Assembly (NCBI GenBank): GCA_902517885.1
Contig: CABYDZ010000007.1
Coordinates: forward strand, 1 to 47,136
Reading direction: 5' to 3'
DNA length: 47,136 bases
Source of the DNA: an uncultured Pelagibacteraceae bacterium
Lineage (GTDB): Bacteria; Pseudomonadota; Alphaproteobacteria; Pelagibacterales; AG-422-B15
Positions 23,862 through 33,752 of this stretch are shown here, piece by piece (the first letter of the stretch is position 1; each line of letters opens with the position of its first letter). Below the pieces are notes generated by a model. That model saw only the letters and a program-made list of their open reading frames with translations. It was not told the DNA's origin and ran no database searches. The translations under genes and the position numbers were made by a program.

Positions 23862-25265
23862 ATGAGTGCGCCAAAAACTTTGTATGATAAAATATGGGAT
23901 AACCATATCGTTTCCATTAATGATGATGGAACTACCATGCTTTATATAGACCGACATCTTGTGCACGAGGTAACTAGTCCGCAGGCCTTTGAAGGATTGC
24001 GAATGAGTGGCAGAAAAGTTAGAAGACCTGAATTTACTCTAGCGACAGCAGATCATAATGTGCCCACTATGGATAGAGATAAGGGCATAGCGGACCCAGA
24101 TTCAAAATTACAAGTTGAAACACTAGAGAGAAATGCTAGTGAAAATAATATCACTTATCTACCGATGTCAGATAAGCGACAAGGTATTGTGCATATTGTT
24201 GGTCCCGAGCAAGGATTTACTCAACCTGGAATGACAATAGTTTGTGGAGACAGTCATACATCGACCCATGGAGCTTTTGGCGCTTTAGCGTGGGGCATAG
24301 GAACATCTGAAGTTGAACATACTCTTGCTACCCAAACTCTGATTCAAACAAAAGCTAAAAATATGTGCATTAAAATTACAGGCGAGGTAGTGGACGGTGT
24401 AACTGCAAAAGACATAATATTAGCAATTATAAAAAAAATAGGAACTGCTGGTGGAACAGGTTATGTGATTGAATATACAGGTGACGTAATTAAAAATTTA
24501 TCAATGGAAGGCAGAATGACGGTTTGCAATATGTCTATTGAGGCAGGCGCAAGAGCTGGCTTAATCAGTCCTGATGAAAAAACTTGGGAATATTTAAAGG
24601 GCAGACCACTTGCTCCTTCTGGCGAAGAGTTTGAAACGGCGATTAAGCATTGGCAATCACTTGCCACTGATGAAGGCGCACAATATGACGAGATCGTAGA
24701 AATAAAAGCAGACGAAATTATTCCTCAAGTAACTTGGGGAACAAGTCCGGAAGATGTTGTTTCAATTGACGGCTACGTTCCTGATCCAAAAAATGCAAGT
24801 AGTGATGAAAAAAAGATATCTATTGAAAGAGCGCTTGATTATATGGGTCTCGAACCTAATACACCAATTAATGAGATTGAAGTAAATAAAGTTTTTATTG
24901 GATCTTGCACAAATGGACGAATAGAAGATCTAAGAGCCGTATCTAAAATTGCGAAAGGTCGCAAAGTTGAAAAAAATGTTCATGCAATGATTGTCCCAGG
25001 TTCAGGACTTGTGAAAGAACAGGCAGAAAAGGAAGGCTTAGATAAAATATTTATAGAAGCAGGGTTCGATTGGAGAGATCCAGGTTGTTCAATGTGTTTA
25101 GCCATGAATGCAGATAAACTTAAACCTCAAGAAAGATGTGCATCAACTTCAAATAGAAATTTTGAAGGAAGACAAGGAAGAGGTGGGCGAACGCATTTAA
25201 TGAGTCCACAAATGGCTGCTGCTGCAGCTATCAAAGGCAAATTAACTGATTTTAGAGATCTATAA
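23862..25265 (+). CDS. leuC: 3-isopropylmalate dehydratase large subunit
   Basis: This 467-residue aconitase-family subunit works with LeuD to isomerise 2- to 3-isopropylmalate in leucine synthesis. The [4Fe-4S] ligands are Cys349 (GSCTNGR) and Cys409/Cys412 (DPGCSMC). The [13 protein letters not shown] and TLATQTL motifs are standard. The ATG follows rplS by 36 bases and the stop overlaps leuD by one base, so the leu genes may be partly co-transcribed with the ribosomal operon. Confidence 0.96.
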   Translation: MSAPKTLYDKIWDNHIVSINDDGTTMLYIDRHLVHEVTSPQAFEGLRMSGRKVRRPEFTLATADHNVPTMDRDKGIADPDSKLQVETLERNASENNITYLPMSDKRQGIVHIVGPEQGFTQPGMTIVCGDSHTSTHGAFGALAWGIGTSEVEHTLATQTLIQTKAKNMCIKITGEVVDGVTAKDIILAIIKKIGTAGGTGYVIEYTGDVIKNLSMEGRMTVCNMSIEAGARAGLISPDEKTWEYLKGRPLAPSGEEFETAIKHWQSLATDEGAQYDEIVEIKADEIIPQVTWGTSPEDVVSIDGYVPDPKNASSDEKKISIERALDYMGLEPNTPINEIEVNKVFIGSCTNGRIEDLRAVSKIAKGRKVEKNVHAMIVPGSGLVKEQAEKEGLDKIFIEAGFDWRDPGCSMCLAMNADKLKPQERCASTSNRNFEGRQGRGGRTHLMSPQMAAAAAIKGKLTDFRDL

Positions 25266-25891
25266 TGGAGAAATTTAATAAACTAACTGGCAATGCAATT
25301 CCTATACGGATAACTAATGTTGATACAGATATGATAATCCCTAAACAGTTTTTGAAAACAATAAAAAGAACTGGTCTTGGAGAATATTTATTTTTTGAAT
25401 TAAAGTTTGATCAAGACGGTAACAAAATAGATTCTTTTGCACTCAATCAAGATCAGTACAATGGGGCAAGTATCTTAATAGCGGGTAAAAATTTTGGTTG
25501 TGGCTCTTCACGCGAACATGCTCCATGGTCAATTGCTGACTATGGCATTAAATGTATAATCGCACCAAGTTACGCTGACATATTTTATAATAATTGCTTC
25601 AAAAACGGAATTTTACCAATAATTCTTGACGAAGAAACAGTAGCTAAATTACAGGACACAGCTGAGAATACATTGAATTTCAACATTGATCTACAAAAGC
25701 AGAACATAACTTATGTAGAAAACAATGAACAAAAAGAAATAACATTCGAAATCGATCCTGTTAAGAAGAAATGTTTAATTGAAGGACTCGATGACATTGG
25801 TCTAACTTTAAATAAATCAAGTTCGATTTCAGATTTTGAAAATAATCAAGCTAAAGAAACCCCTTGGTTATATGGAAGTAAAACAATATGA
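25265..25891 (+). CDS. leuD: 3-isopropylmalate dehydratase small subunit
   Basis: This 208-residue swivel-domain subunit completes LeuCD. Key motifs are [13 protein letters not shown] near the start and the active-site loop [16 protein letters not shown]. It overlaps leuC by one base (TAATG) and leuB by four (ATGA), so the three subunits should be translationally coupled. Confidence 0.95.
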   Translation: MEKFNKLTGNAIPIRITNVDTDMIIPKQFLKTIKRTGLGEYLFFELKFDQDGNKIDSFALNQDQYNGASILIAGKNFGCGSSREHAPWSIADYGIKCIIAPSYADIFYNNCFKNGILPIILDEETVAKLQDTAENTLNFNIDLQKQNITYVENNEQKEITFEIDPVKKKCLIEGLDDIGLTLNKSSSISDFENNQAKETPWLYGSKTI

Positions 25892-26997
25892 GTAAATTAT
25901 ACAAATTATTAATTTTGTCTGGAGATGGTATTGGCCCAGAAGTAATGGATGAAGTTATTAAAGTTACTAAATGTGTTGAAGAAAATAGTAATGTTGTATT
26001 TGAAATACAAAAAGATGATATTGGGGGAGCGGCTTATGATCGATATGGTGTCCCCTTATCAGATGAAACATTAGATAAGGCAAAAGACTCTCATGCCGTC
26101 TTACTTGGCGCTGTTGGAGGAGAAAAGTGGGATCATCTTGATTTTTCTTTAAGGCCTGAGCAAGGGCTTTTAAGCATCAGAAAAGAAATGGATTTGTTTG
26201 CTAATTTAAGACCTGCCTTATGTTTTGAATCAATGGTTGATGCATCATCTTTAAAATCTGAACTTGTTTCTGGTTTAGACATCCTAATTGTTAGAGAACT
26301 TACAGGCGGTATTTACTTTGGAGAGCCAAGAGGTATCGAAGAAAAAAGTGACGGAACTAGAGTTGGAATTAATACTCAGTCATACAGTACAGAAGAAATA
26401 AGAAGAGTTGCAAGAATAGCCTTTGAACTGGCAAGCAAAAGAGACAACAAGGTAACTTCATGTGAAAAATCAAATGTTATGGAGTCGGGCATTTTATGGA
26501 GAGAAGAAGTGTCTTACGTTCATAAAAATGAATATCCAAATGTTGAACTCTCACACATGTATGCGGATAATTGCGCCATGCAACTTGTAAGAAATCCAAA
26601 ACAATTTGACGTAATTGTTACAGATAATTTATTTGGTGATATTCTGTCTGATGAAGCTGCTATGTTAACAGGATCTTTAGGTATGCTGCCTTCAGCTTCA
26701 TTGGGCGCATTCGATTCAAATAACTTTAGAAAATCTCTTTATGAACCCGTTCACGGATCAGCACCTGATATTGCAGGTAAAGGAATAGCAAATCCTATCG
26801 CGTCAATCTTAAGCTTTGCAATGTGCCTTAAATATTCATTTAATATGGACAAGGAATCTGATCTTATCAATCAATCTGTTAATAAAGTACTTTCAGATGG
26901 CTATAAGACAGCCGACTTAATAGGTAATGATAATAAAAATTTGTCGACAGTTGAAATGGGAGACAAAATTATTAATCAATTAAAACAGAATTTTTAA
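25888..26997 (+). CDS. leuB: 3-isopropylmalate dehydrogenase
   Basis: This 369-residue dehydrogenase oxidises and decarboxylates 3-isopropylmalate with NAD. Motifs: [11 protein letters not shown] at the start, [14 protein letters not shown], the metal-binding [20 protein letters not shown] and the cofactor segment [20 protein letters not shown]. The length is normal. The leuA gene is not in the window. Confidence 0.96.
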   Translation: MSKLYKLLILSGDGIGPEVMDEVIKVTKCVEENSNVVFEIQKDDIGGAAYDRYGVPLSDETLDKAKDSHAVLLGAVGGEKWDHLDFSLRPEQGLLSIRKEMDLFANLRPALCFESMVDASSLKSELVSGLDILIVRELTGGIYFGEPRGIEEKSDGTRVGINTQSYSTEEIRRVARIAFELASKRDNKVTSCEKSNVMESGILWREEVSYVHKNEYPNVELSHMYADNCAMQLVRNPKQFDVIVTDNLFGDILSDEAAMLTGSLGMLPSASLGAFDSNNFRKSLYEPVHGSAPDIAGKGIANPIASILSFAMCLKYSFNMDKESDLINQSVNKVLSDGYKTADLIGNDNKNLSTVEMGDKIINQLKQNF

Positions 26998-27000
26998 TTT

Positions 27001-28014
27001 ATGAGCTTAAACATCGCAATAGTTGGAGCAACTGGAAATGTCGGTCGAGAGATGCTTAACATACTTTCAGATAGAAATTACGACTCATCTAATATTTTTC
27101 CTGTTGCCTCAAGTAAAAGTGAGGGAGCTAAAGTTGAATTTGGAGACAAGGAGCTTACAGTCGAAGCAATTGATAAATTTGATCCTGCAAAAGCCGATCT
27201 AGCACTATTTTCCGCAGGAGCGAGCGTATCAAAAGAATGGGCACCCAAGTTTGCTGAAAAAAATTGCATTGTTATCGATAATTCAAGTCAATTTAGAATG
27301 GATAAAGATATTCCACTAATCGTTCCTGAAGTAAATCCTGAAGCTATAAAAGATTATAAAATAAAAAATATTATTGCTAACCCTAATTGTTCAACAATAC
27401 AACTAGTCGTAGCATTAAAACCATTGCACGAAATTTCAAAAATAAAAAAGGTGATTGTATCAACCTATCAATCTGTTTCAGGTGCAGGCAAAGCTGGCAT
27501 GGATGAGTTATTCGACCAGACAAAAAATATGTTTTCTGACGAAATAAAAGACAACATAAAGTTTACAAAACCAATTGCATTTAATGTTATTCCACACATT
27601 GATAAATTTATGGATGATGGTTATACAAAAGAAGAACTTAAGATGGATCAAGAAACAAAAAAGATTTTATCTAATGAAATAAGTTTTAGTGCGACTTGTG
27701 TGAGAGTACCAGTCTTTATTGGTCATTCAGAGGCAGTGAATATAGAATTTCACGAAAAAGTTTCTGTAGAACAAGCAAGAGAGGCAATTAAAAATGCACC
27801 AGGTTGTAAATTATTAGATGAACGTGAAGATGGTGGGTACGTAACACCAAAGGAATGTGCTGGCAATGATGATACTTATGTTTCAAGAATTAGAGAGGAT
27901 ACTTCAACTAAAAATGGTTTATCAATTTGGGTAGTATCTGATAATTTGAGGAAAGGCGCAGCCTTAAACACAATTCAAATTGCTGAAATGCTTATAGAGG
28001 ATCATTTAAAATAA
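27001..28014 (+). CDS. asd: Aspartate-semialdehyde dehydrogenase
   Basis: This 337-residue enzyme makes aspartate semialdehyde for threonine, methionine, lysine and diaminopimelate synthesis. It has the nucleotide motif GATGNVG (9-15) and the catalytic Cys130 in ANPNCSTIQL. It starts three bases after leuB and shares one base with the next gene (TAATG). Its product pathway connects to dapF elsewhere in this window. Confidence 0.96.
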   Translation: MSLNIAIVGATGNVGREMLNILSDRNYDSSNIFPVASSKSEGAKVEFGDKELTVEAIDKFDPAKADLALFSAGASVSKEWAPKFAEKNCIVIDNSSQFRMDKDIPLIVPEVNPEAIKDYKIKNIIANPNCSTIQLVVALKPLHEISKIKKVIVSTYQSVSGAGKAGMDELFDQTKNMFSDEIKDNIKFTKPIAFNVIPHIDKFMDDGYTKEELKMDQETKKILSNEISFSATCVRVPVFIGHSEAVNIEFHEKVSVEQAREAIKNAPGCKLLDEREDGGYVTPKECAGNDDTYVSRIREDTSTKNGLSIWVVSDNLRKGAALNTIQIAEMLIEDHLK

Positions 28015-29972
28015 TGAGAAAAAATGTAAGAAAACCAAGAAGAAGCGTGCTTTATGTTCCAGGCTCTAATGCCAAGGCATTAAAGAAGAGCAGTACGTTG
28101 GATGTAGACGCATTGATTTACGACTTAGAGGACTCAGTAGCATTAAGTGCAAAAGAAGATGCAAGAAAAGCCATTGTAAGTATTATCAATTCGGGAGTGA
28201 ATAAAAACAAAGAGCAAGTAATTAGAATTAATAACTTAGATTCAGAAGAAGGACAGAAAGATTTAAAGATTTTAGAGGAGTGTACTCCAGATGCAATATT
28301 GGTACCAAAGGTTAATGAGGCTAAAGATATACAGGATTGCGAAAAATATATTAGTACAAAGGAAATAAAAATATGGGTAATGATGGAGACTGCACTTTCC
28401 ATAGTAAACGCATATGACATTGCTAAAGCGTCAAAACATTTAAAATGTTTTGTAATGGGAACCAATGATCTTTCAACTGAACTTGGACTTGAAGACGAAT
28501 TAAAAAGAACTGCATTAGTAACAAGTTTTGAAAAATGTATGATGGCCTCTAAAGCATTTAAATTATCAATACTAGATGGAGTATTTAACGATATTAGAGA
28601 TTCAAAAGGTTTTGAGGAAGAATGTACTTATAGTCATGGTTTGGGTTTTGATGGCAAAACGCTTATTCACCCTGGGCAAATTCAAATATGCAACAAAATT
28701 TTTACTCCTACCGTGGAACAACTTGATAAAGCCAAAAGAATTGTAGCTGCTTTTGAAGAAGCGCGAAAAAAAGATCCTAATATTGGCGTTATAACTTTTG
28801 AGGATAGTCAAATAGAAGAACTTCATGTTGCCCATGCAAAAAGAGTTATAGAAGCAGAATCGCTGGTCAATAAAGTTGAGGAAGACTCTCATATTGAGGA
28901 ATCTATGACTTCAACAAGTAAATACAAAATTGGTAATTTTTTTGAAGACTTTAAGATGGGTCAAAAAATTATACATGCAACACCTAGAACAATTACTTCA
29001 GGAGACTGCGCATTATATACTGCTCTGTATGGCTCTAGGTATGCCTTACATTCATCAAAAGAGTTTGCAAAAAAGATGTCTCTAGATGAATCCCCAGTTG
29101 ACGATTTTCTTTTATTCAATATTGCGTTTGGAAAAACTGTTCCAGATATTTCATTAAATGCAATTGCTAATCTTGGGTATGCTGAATGCAAATTTCTCAA
29201 ACCTGCTTATCCAGGCGATACAATTCATTCAACCTCAGAGGTTATAGGTATTAAAGAAAATTCGAGTGGAGATAACGGGGTTGTATATGTTCATTCAATT
29301 GGATCTAATCAGCATGGTGAGTCTGTAATCGATTATAAAAGATGGGTTATGGTAAGAAAGAAAAATAAAAAACTTAAAAAAGTCGATCCTTCAATTCCTG
29401 ATTTAAATAAAGAAGTATCAAATAAGGATATAATATCAATTGCACAAAATTATAATTTTGATGTTTCGAATTTTGACTATTCAGCATCTGGATCTGCTCT
29501 CTGTTACGAAGATTATAATGTTAATGAAAAAATTAATCACATCGATGGAATGACTGTTGAAGAAGCAGAACACATGATGGCAACTAAACTTTACCAGAAC
29601 AATGCAAAAGTTCATTTTAATCATTTTGTCGAAAAAGGTGGAAGGTTTGGAAAACGAATTGTTTATGGTGGGCATGTAATTAGCTTAACAAGAGCTCTTA
29701 CATTTAATGGTTTGTCGAATGCTTTTAAAATAATTGCAATAAATGGAGGCACTCATGCATCACCATGCTTTGCGGGAACAACAGTTTTTGCATGGAGCAC
29801 TATTTTAGACAAGATTGAAGTTTCTGATAATCTTGGAGCATTGCGTATAAGAAGTAATGGAATTGGAGATGCGCAGGCTTATCAGTTTCAACATCAGGAT
29901 AAAAATAATAGATTTGATTCTTCGGTACTTTTGAGTCTTGATTATTGGGCATTAATACCAAGGAAAAATTAA
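28014..29972 (+). CDS. Fusion of a CitE/malyl-CoA-lyase-like domain and a mesaconyl-CoA-hydratase-like MaoC domain
   Basis: This 652-residue protein joins two enzymes. Residues 1-285 are a HpcH/HpaI aldolase (CitE/Mcl type): RRSVLYVPGSNAKAL, IYDLEDSVA, Glu125 in VMMETAL, Asp152 in MGTNDLS and GFDGKTLIHPGQI. After an acidic linker (about 286-302), residues 303-652 form a double hot-dog MaoC-like unit of the size of mesaconyl-CoA hydratase, beginning KIGNFFEDFKMGQ and containing GKRIVYGGHVISLTRAL. In the ethylmalonyl-CoA pathway these steps are consecutive: hydration of mesaconyl-CoA to beta-methylmalyl-CoA, then cleavage to glyoxylate and propionyl-CoA. Other short hydroxyacyl-CoA substrates are possible. 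It overlaps asd by one base. Confidence 0.82.
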   Translation: MRKNVRKPRRSVLYVPGSNAKALKKSSTLDVDALIYDLEDSVALSAKEDARKAIVSIINSGVNKNKEQVIRINNLDSEEGQKDLKILEECTPDAILVPKVNEAKDIQDCEKYISTKEIKIWVMMETALSIVNAYDIAKASKHLKCFVMGTNDLSTELGLEDELKRTALVTSFEKCMMASKAFKLSILDGVFNDIRDSKGFEEECTYSHGLGFDGKTLIHPGQIQICNKIFTPTVEQLDKAKRIVAAFEEARKKDPNIGVITFEDSQIEELHVAHAKRVIEAESLVNKVEEDSHIEESMTSTSKYKIGNFFEDFKMGQKIIHATPRTITSGDCALYTALYGSRYALHSSKEFAKKMSLDESPVDDFLLFNIAFGKTVPDISLNAIANLGYAECKFLKPAYPGDTIHSTSEVIGIKENSSGDNGVVYVHSIGSNQHGESVIDYKRWVMVRKKNKKLKKVDPSIPDLNKEVSNKDIISIAQNYNFDVSNFDYSASGSALCYEDYNVNEKINHIDGMTVEEAEHMMATKLYQNNAKVHFNHFVEKGGRFGKRIVYGGHVISLTRALTFNGLSNAFKIIAINGGTHASPCFAGTTVFAWSTILDKIEVSDNLGALRIRSNGIGDAQAYQFQHQDKNNRFDSSVLLSLDYWALIPRKN

Positions 29973-30021
29973 TTTACTGTCGTTTAAATCTGTCATTTTT
30001 GATATAAATAGATGGTTAATA

Positions 30022-30399
30022 ATGAGCAATCCACTTTCACCTCACCTTCAAGTTTATAGATGGCAAATTACTTCTGTCTTATCTATTCTTCATAGAATTA
30101 CAGGAGTTGTTTCATCACTGGGATCATTAATAATAATATTTTTACTATTTGCTATTGGTAGTGGTGAAGATTTTTATGAGTCTACAATCAACGTTGCCAA
30201 CAATTTATTTGTTAGAACAATTCTTATTGGTTTAACATTTTCATATTTATTTTATTTTTTAAATTGTATCAGGCATCTGTTCTGGGACTCAGGTTACGGA
30301 TTGGACTTAAATACTGCCAAATTGACAGGGTGGCTAACGGTCTTTCTTACAGTTATTCTAACGGTAATTTTCTGGATGATGGTTATGGGCATATTATAA
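30022..30399 (+). CDS. sdhC: Succinate dehydrogenase cytochrome b556 subunit
   Basis: This 125-residue membrane anchor of complex II has three helices and the SdhC signature SPHLQVYRWQITSVLSILHR near the N-terminus, which includes quinone-site residues. The heme ligand is His85 in CIRHLFWD. It opens sdhCDAB, 49 bases after the lyase/hydratase fusion gene. Confidence 0.94.
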   Translation: MSNPLSPHLQVYRWQITSVLSILHRITGVVSSLGSLIIIFLLFAIGSGEDFYESTINVANNLFVRTILIGLTFSYLFYFLNCIRHLFWDSGYGLDLNTAKLTGWLTVFLTVILTVIFWMMVMGIL

Positions 30400-30401
30400 T
30401 T

Positions 30402-30734
30402 ATGGAATCTGCAAAAAATGCCTGGAAAATTCACAGATTAACTACCATTTTGTTGATCCCACTCATCATATATCTATTTTTGAGAATAATTCATTTTGCT
30501 GGTGAACCATATCAGTTGATATTGGAAGAATTAAGAAGTCTGCAGTCGATTTTATTTATATTTATATTTACTGTTTTAGGGCTAATTCATATGAGAGTAG
30601 GAGTAAATGAGATACTTGAAGATTACATTCATGACGAATCTGCTAAAAAGATAATTAATTTTTTAATATCGTCCTTTTTTATACTTATTTTAATCTTTGT
30701 ATGTTTATCATTATTGTTAATTTTAATATTTTAA
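30402..30734 (+). CDS. sdhD: Succinate dehydrogenase membrane anchor subunit SdhD
   Basis: I place the start at the ATG at 30402, two bases after sdhC, giving 110 residues with three membrane helices. The open frame extends back to 30264 inside sdhC, but that part is a shadow of the sdhC sequence. The segment [20 protein letters not shown] is the SdhD signature, with a histidine in the position of the heme ligand and the conserved Asp-Tyr of the quinone site. Confidence 0.92.
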   Translation: MESAKNAWKIHRLTTILLIPLIIYLFLRIIHFAGEPYQLILEELRSLQSILFIFIFTVLGLIHMRVGVNEILEDYIHDESAKKIINFLISSFFILILIFVCLSLLLILIF

Positions 30735-30735
30735 T

Positions 30736-32511
30736 ATGAGTTACGAAATTGAATATCACGATTATGACGTAGTTGTAGTAGGAGCTGGAGGCTCGGGATT
30801 AAGAGCAACAGTTGGTGCCGTGGAGAACGGATATAAGACAGCTTGCATTTCTAAAGTTTTTCCCACAAGAAGTCATACAGTTGCAGCCCAGGGTGGAATT
30901 TCAGCTGCGTTAGGAAATATGGGAGAAGATGATTGGCGATGGCATATGTACGATACGGTCAAAGGATCCGATTGGCTTGGAGACCAGGATGCAATTGAAT
31001 ACTTATGTAAAAATGCTCCCAAAGCAGTTTTAGAGTTAGAAAATTATGGTGTGCCATTTAGTCGAACAGAAGATGGCAAAATATATCAGCGAGCTTTCGG
31101 TGGTATGACAAAAAATTATGGTGATGGAACTGCGCAAAGAACATGTGCTGCGGCAGATAGAACTGGCCATGCCATTATTCACACTCTTTATGGACAATCC
31201 TTAAAACATGATGTGGATTATTACATCGAATATTTTGTTTTAGATTTACTTATGGTTGAAGGTGAATGCAGAGGCGTTGTTGCTTGGTGTTTAGAGGACG
31301 GCAAGCTACATGTATTTAACTCAAAACAAACTGTATTAGCTTCAGGTGGTTATGGAAGAGTTTATTTCTCCGCTACATCTGCTCACACATGTACAGGAGA
31401 TGGAAATGCAATGGTATTAAGAGCGGGACTTCCGCTTCAAGATATGGAATTTGTTCAATTTCATCCTACGGGAATTTATGGTGTTGGCTGTTTGATAACA
31501 GAGGGAGCTAGAGGTGAAGGTGGATACCTAGTAAATAGTGAGGGAGAAAGGTTTATGGAAAGGTACGCTCCATCGGCAAAGGATTTAGCTTCAAGAGATG
31601 TTGTGTCACGATCTATTACCAAAGAAATTATTGATGGAAGAGGTGTGGGAAAGGATAAAGATCACATGTATCTTCATCTAGACCATATTGACTCTAATAT
31701 TCTTGAAGAAAGACTACCAGGGATATCAGAATCTGCAAAAGTCTTTGCTGGAGTGGATGTAACTAAAGACCCGATACCTATTATTCCGACAGTACATTAT
31801 AACATGGGTGGAATACCAACTAACTTCCACGGCGAGGTTATGAATCTTGTTAAAGGCGACGAAACAGTCGTACCTGGTCTAATGGCCGTTGGAGAGTCAG
31901 CTTGTGTGAGCGTTCATGGTGCAAACAGATTAGGATCTAATTCTCTAATTGACCTTGTTGTATTTGGAAAAGCTGCTGCAGACAGAATTGATGATATTGT
32001 TCCTAAGGGGGAGAAAAATAAAGATATTCCTAAATCAGTTATCGATGATGTAGTAGCAAGGTTTGACGCTACCAGAAATTCTGACGGCGATGTCACAACT
32101 GCCGAATTGAGATCTCAAATGCAAAAAGTCATGCAAAAACATTGTGCAGTATTCAGAGATGATGAAATTATGTCAGAAGGAAAAAAACTCATAGAAGAAA
32201 CTTGGCTAGATAGTGAAAACTTAAAGATAAAAGATAAGTCACTTGTCTGGAATACAGATTTATTAGAATCGTTAGAGTATAAAAATCTTATTGCCCAAGC
32301 TGTGGTCACCATGAATTCTGCTCATAATAGGAAAGAAAGCAGAGGTGCGCATGCTCGAGAAGACTTTAAGGAAAGAGACGATAAAAACTGGATGAAACAT
32401 ACACTATCCTGGCTTAATGATGAAAAATGCAAGTTAGAATACAGATCGGTTCATGAATATACCCTTTCAAACGAGGTTAAATACATAGAACCCAAAGCAA
32501 GAGTTTATTAA
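30736..32511 (+). CDS. sdhA: Succinate dehydrogenase flavoprotein subunit
   Basis: This 591-residue subunit oxidises succinate to fumarate on covalently bound FAD. It has the dinucleotide motif [12 protein letters not shown] (14-25), the FAD-linked His47 in [18 protein letters not shown], and active-site segments [19 protein letters not shown] and the [10 protein letters not shown] loop. The length is normal. It lies one base after sdhD and overlaps sdhB by one base (TAATG). Confidence 0.97.
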   Translation: MSYEIEYHDYDVVVVGAGGSGLRATVGAVENGYKTACISKVFPTRSHTVAAQGGISAALGNMGEDDWRWHMYDTVKGSDWLGDQDAIEYLCKNAPKAVLELENYGVPFSRTEDGKIYQRAFGGMTKNYGDGTAQRTCAAADRTGHAIIHTLYGQSLKHDVDYYIEYFVLDLLMVEGECRGVVAWCLEDGKLHVFNSKQTVLASGGYGRVYFSATSAHTCTGDGNAMVLRAGLPLQDMEFVQFHPTGIYGVGCLITEGARGEGGYLVNSEGERFMERYAPSAKDLASRDVVSRSITKEIIDGRGVGKDKDHMYLHLDHIDSNILEERLPGISESAKVFAGVDVTKDPIPIIPTVHYNMGGIPTNFHGEVMNLVKGDETVVPGLMAVGESACVSVHGANRLGSNSLIDLVVFGKAAADRIDDIVPKGEKNKDIPKSVIDDVVARFDATRNSDGDVTTAELRSQMQKVMQKHCAVFRDDEIMSEGKKLIEETWLDSENLKIKDKSLVWNTDLLESLEYKNLIAQAVVTMNSAHNRKESRGAHAREDFKERDDKNWMKHTLSWLNDEKCKLEYRSVHEYTLSNEVKYIEPKARVY

Positions 32512-33287
32512 TGGTTCAATTCAACCTTCCAGACAACTCAAAACTCACTGACGGTGATTATTATAAATTAGAAGCTGAAAATAAAAGTATTAAAAAATTT
32601 AAAATCTACAGATGGTCTCCTGAGGATGATAAAAATCCAAGAATGGACACCTATGAAGTTGACATAGATGATTGTGGCCCAATGGTACTAGATGCCGTTA
32701 TGAAAATTAAAAATGAAGTTGATACTTCTTTAACTTTTAGAAGGTCTTGCAGAGAGGGAATTTGCGGCTCATGCGCTATGAATATTGATGGCACAAATAC
32801 ACTTGCATGTACAAAAGCAATTTCAGATGTGAAAGGTGATATTAAAATTTATCCTTTACCTCACATGCCTGTTATCAAAGACTTGGTAACAAATTTGGAA
32901 AATCTTTACAAACAACTAAAGTCTATAAAGCCATGGTTAATAAAACAAAAACAAGAAGCAACTGATACAGAAAATATTCAATCAAGAAATGATCGAGAAA
33001 AACTTGACGGTTTGTATGAATGTATATTATGCGCTTGTTGTTCTACATCTTGTCCTAGTTATTGGTGGAACAGTGATAAGTATTTAGGGCCAGCCGTCTT
33101 ACTGCAATCTTATAGGTGGCTGCAAGATAGTCGTGATGAAGAAAGAAAAGAGAGACTTAAAGAGCTGGATGATACATTTAAAGTTTACAGATGCCACACC
33201 ATAATGAACTGTACTCAAGCCTGTCCAAAAGGCCTTAATCCAGCTAAAGCAATCGCTGGAATTAAGCAAATGATCGCGCAACAATAA
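32511..33287 (+). CDS. sdhB: Succinate dehydrogenase iron-sulfur subunit
   Basis: This 258-residue subunit passes electrons from FAD to quinone. All three clusters are visible: [2Fe-2S] at Cys80, Cys85, Cys88 and Cys100; [4Fe-4S] at Cys171, Cys174, Cys177 with Cys238; and [3Fe-4S] at Cys181, Cys228 and Cys234. It ends the sdh operon and is followed by a strongly structured intergenic region. Confidence 0.97.
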   Translation: MVQFNLPDNSKLTDGDYYKLEAENKSIKKFKIYRWSPEDDKNPRMDTYEVDIDDCGPMVLDAVMKIKNEVDTSLTFRRSCREGICGSCAMNIDGTNTLACTKAISDVKGDIKIYPLPHMPVIKDLVTNLENLYKQLKSIKPWLIKQKQEATDTENIQSRNDREKLDGLYECILCACCSTSCPSYWWNSDKYLGPAVLLQSYRWLQDSRDEERKERLKELDDTFKVYRCHTIMNCTQACPKGLNPAKAIAGIKQMIAQQ

Positions 33288-33313
33288 CCAACAATCAAAA
33301 CAATCTTTGTTGG
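33288..33313 (+). terminator. Hairpin directly after sdhB, possible terminator or mRNA end
   Basis: CCAACAA at 33288-33294 pairs perfectly with TTGTTGG at 33307-33313 around a 12-base loop, starting one base after the sdhB stop. A six-base T-run follows only at 33324-33329, ten bases downstream and itself in a small CCTTT/AAAGG hairpin. The layout is not a textbook intrinsic terminator, but the position suggests a role at the end of the sdh transcript. Confidence 0.4.
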
Positions 33314-33336
33314 CCGGTAATCCTTTTTTAAAGGGG

Positions 33337-33404
33337 GGATGATGGACAACTATTAATTAGGGGTATTAATGACAAAAAGAATATCGCGTTGTCCATCAAC
33401 ATCC
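33337..33404. other. Long bulged stem-loop between sdhB and smr, unknown element
   Basis: GATGGACAAC (33341-33350) pairs exactly with GTTGTCCATC (33388-33397). The stem continues with GGAT (33337-33340) and ATCC (33401-33404) past a three-base bulge, giving 14 pairs. The loop contains its own inverted repeat ATTAAT (33352-33357) and ATTAAT (33365-33370) around TAGGGGT. No T-tract follows on either strand. It could be an RNA structure stabilising sdh mRNA, a small RNA or a protein-binding DNA site. Confidence 0.45.
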
Positions 33405-33469
33405 TACATATAGTATTCTTCGCACATAATTGAACCTAAATACTACTGCCAACTTGACAAATGCAATAC

Positions 33470-33712
33470 TCAATATTTCTTCTCAATTTTTACTATGAAA
33501 CTTCCCTTATGCCAGCTGTTTTCTATATATCTGATTTGATGATTATTCTCTGCCCAATGGGGGAATTCTTTTTTTATTTGACCACTATTACCAGTAATAA
33601 TTTCAACTTTAGAAATATTATCCTCATACGCGCTGTAAATAAAATCAGTAAAATCCTGATAAGCCTCTTCTAATGTAAATCCGTGGAGATCAAGTTTTCT
33701 CATAATTTTCAA
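33470..33712 (-). CDS. Small Smr-domain protein
   Basis: This 80-residue protein consists of one Smr domain: LDLHGFTLEEA (7-17) and the loop IITGNSGQIKKEFPHW (38-53). Smr domains, named after the MutS2 C-terminus, bind branched DNA or act as RNA/DNA nucleases. Alphaproteobacterial stand-alone versions are usually longer with an N-terminal extension; this is a minimal form. It is convergent with sdhB and divergent from the SDR gene. Confidence 0.82.
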   Translation of the reverse strand: MKIMRKLDLHGFTLEEAYQDFTDFIYSAYEDNISKVEIITGNSGQIKKEFPHWAENNHQIRYIENSWHKGSFIVKIEKKY

Positions 33713-33752
33713 ACATTGCTATTAGCCTTAATTAATTTACAATAATTTACCT

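Noticed and set aside
30264-30401. Upstream extension of sdhD inside sdhC
   Set aside because: The extra 46 residues are sdhC read in another frame; the SdhD-like protein starts at 30402.
33454-33459. Consensus TTGACA as a promoter reading into smr
   Set aside because: No -10 element lies at a suitable distance and the direction is antisense to smr.
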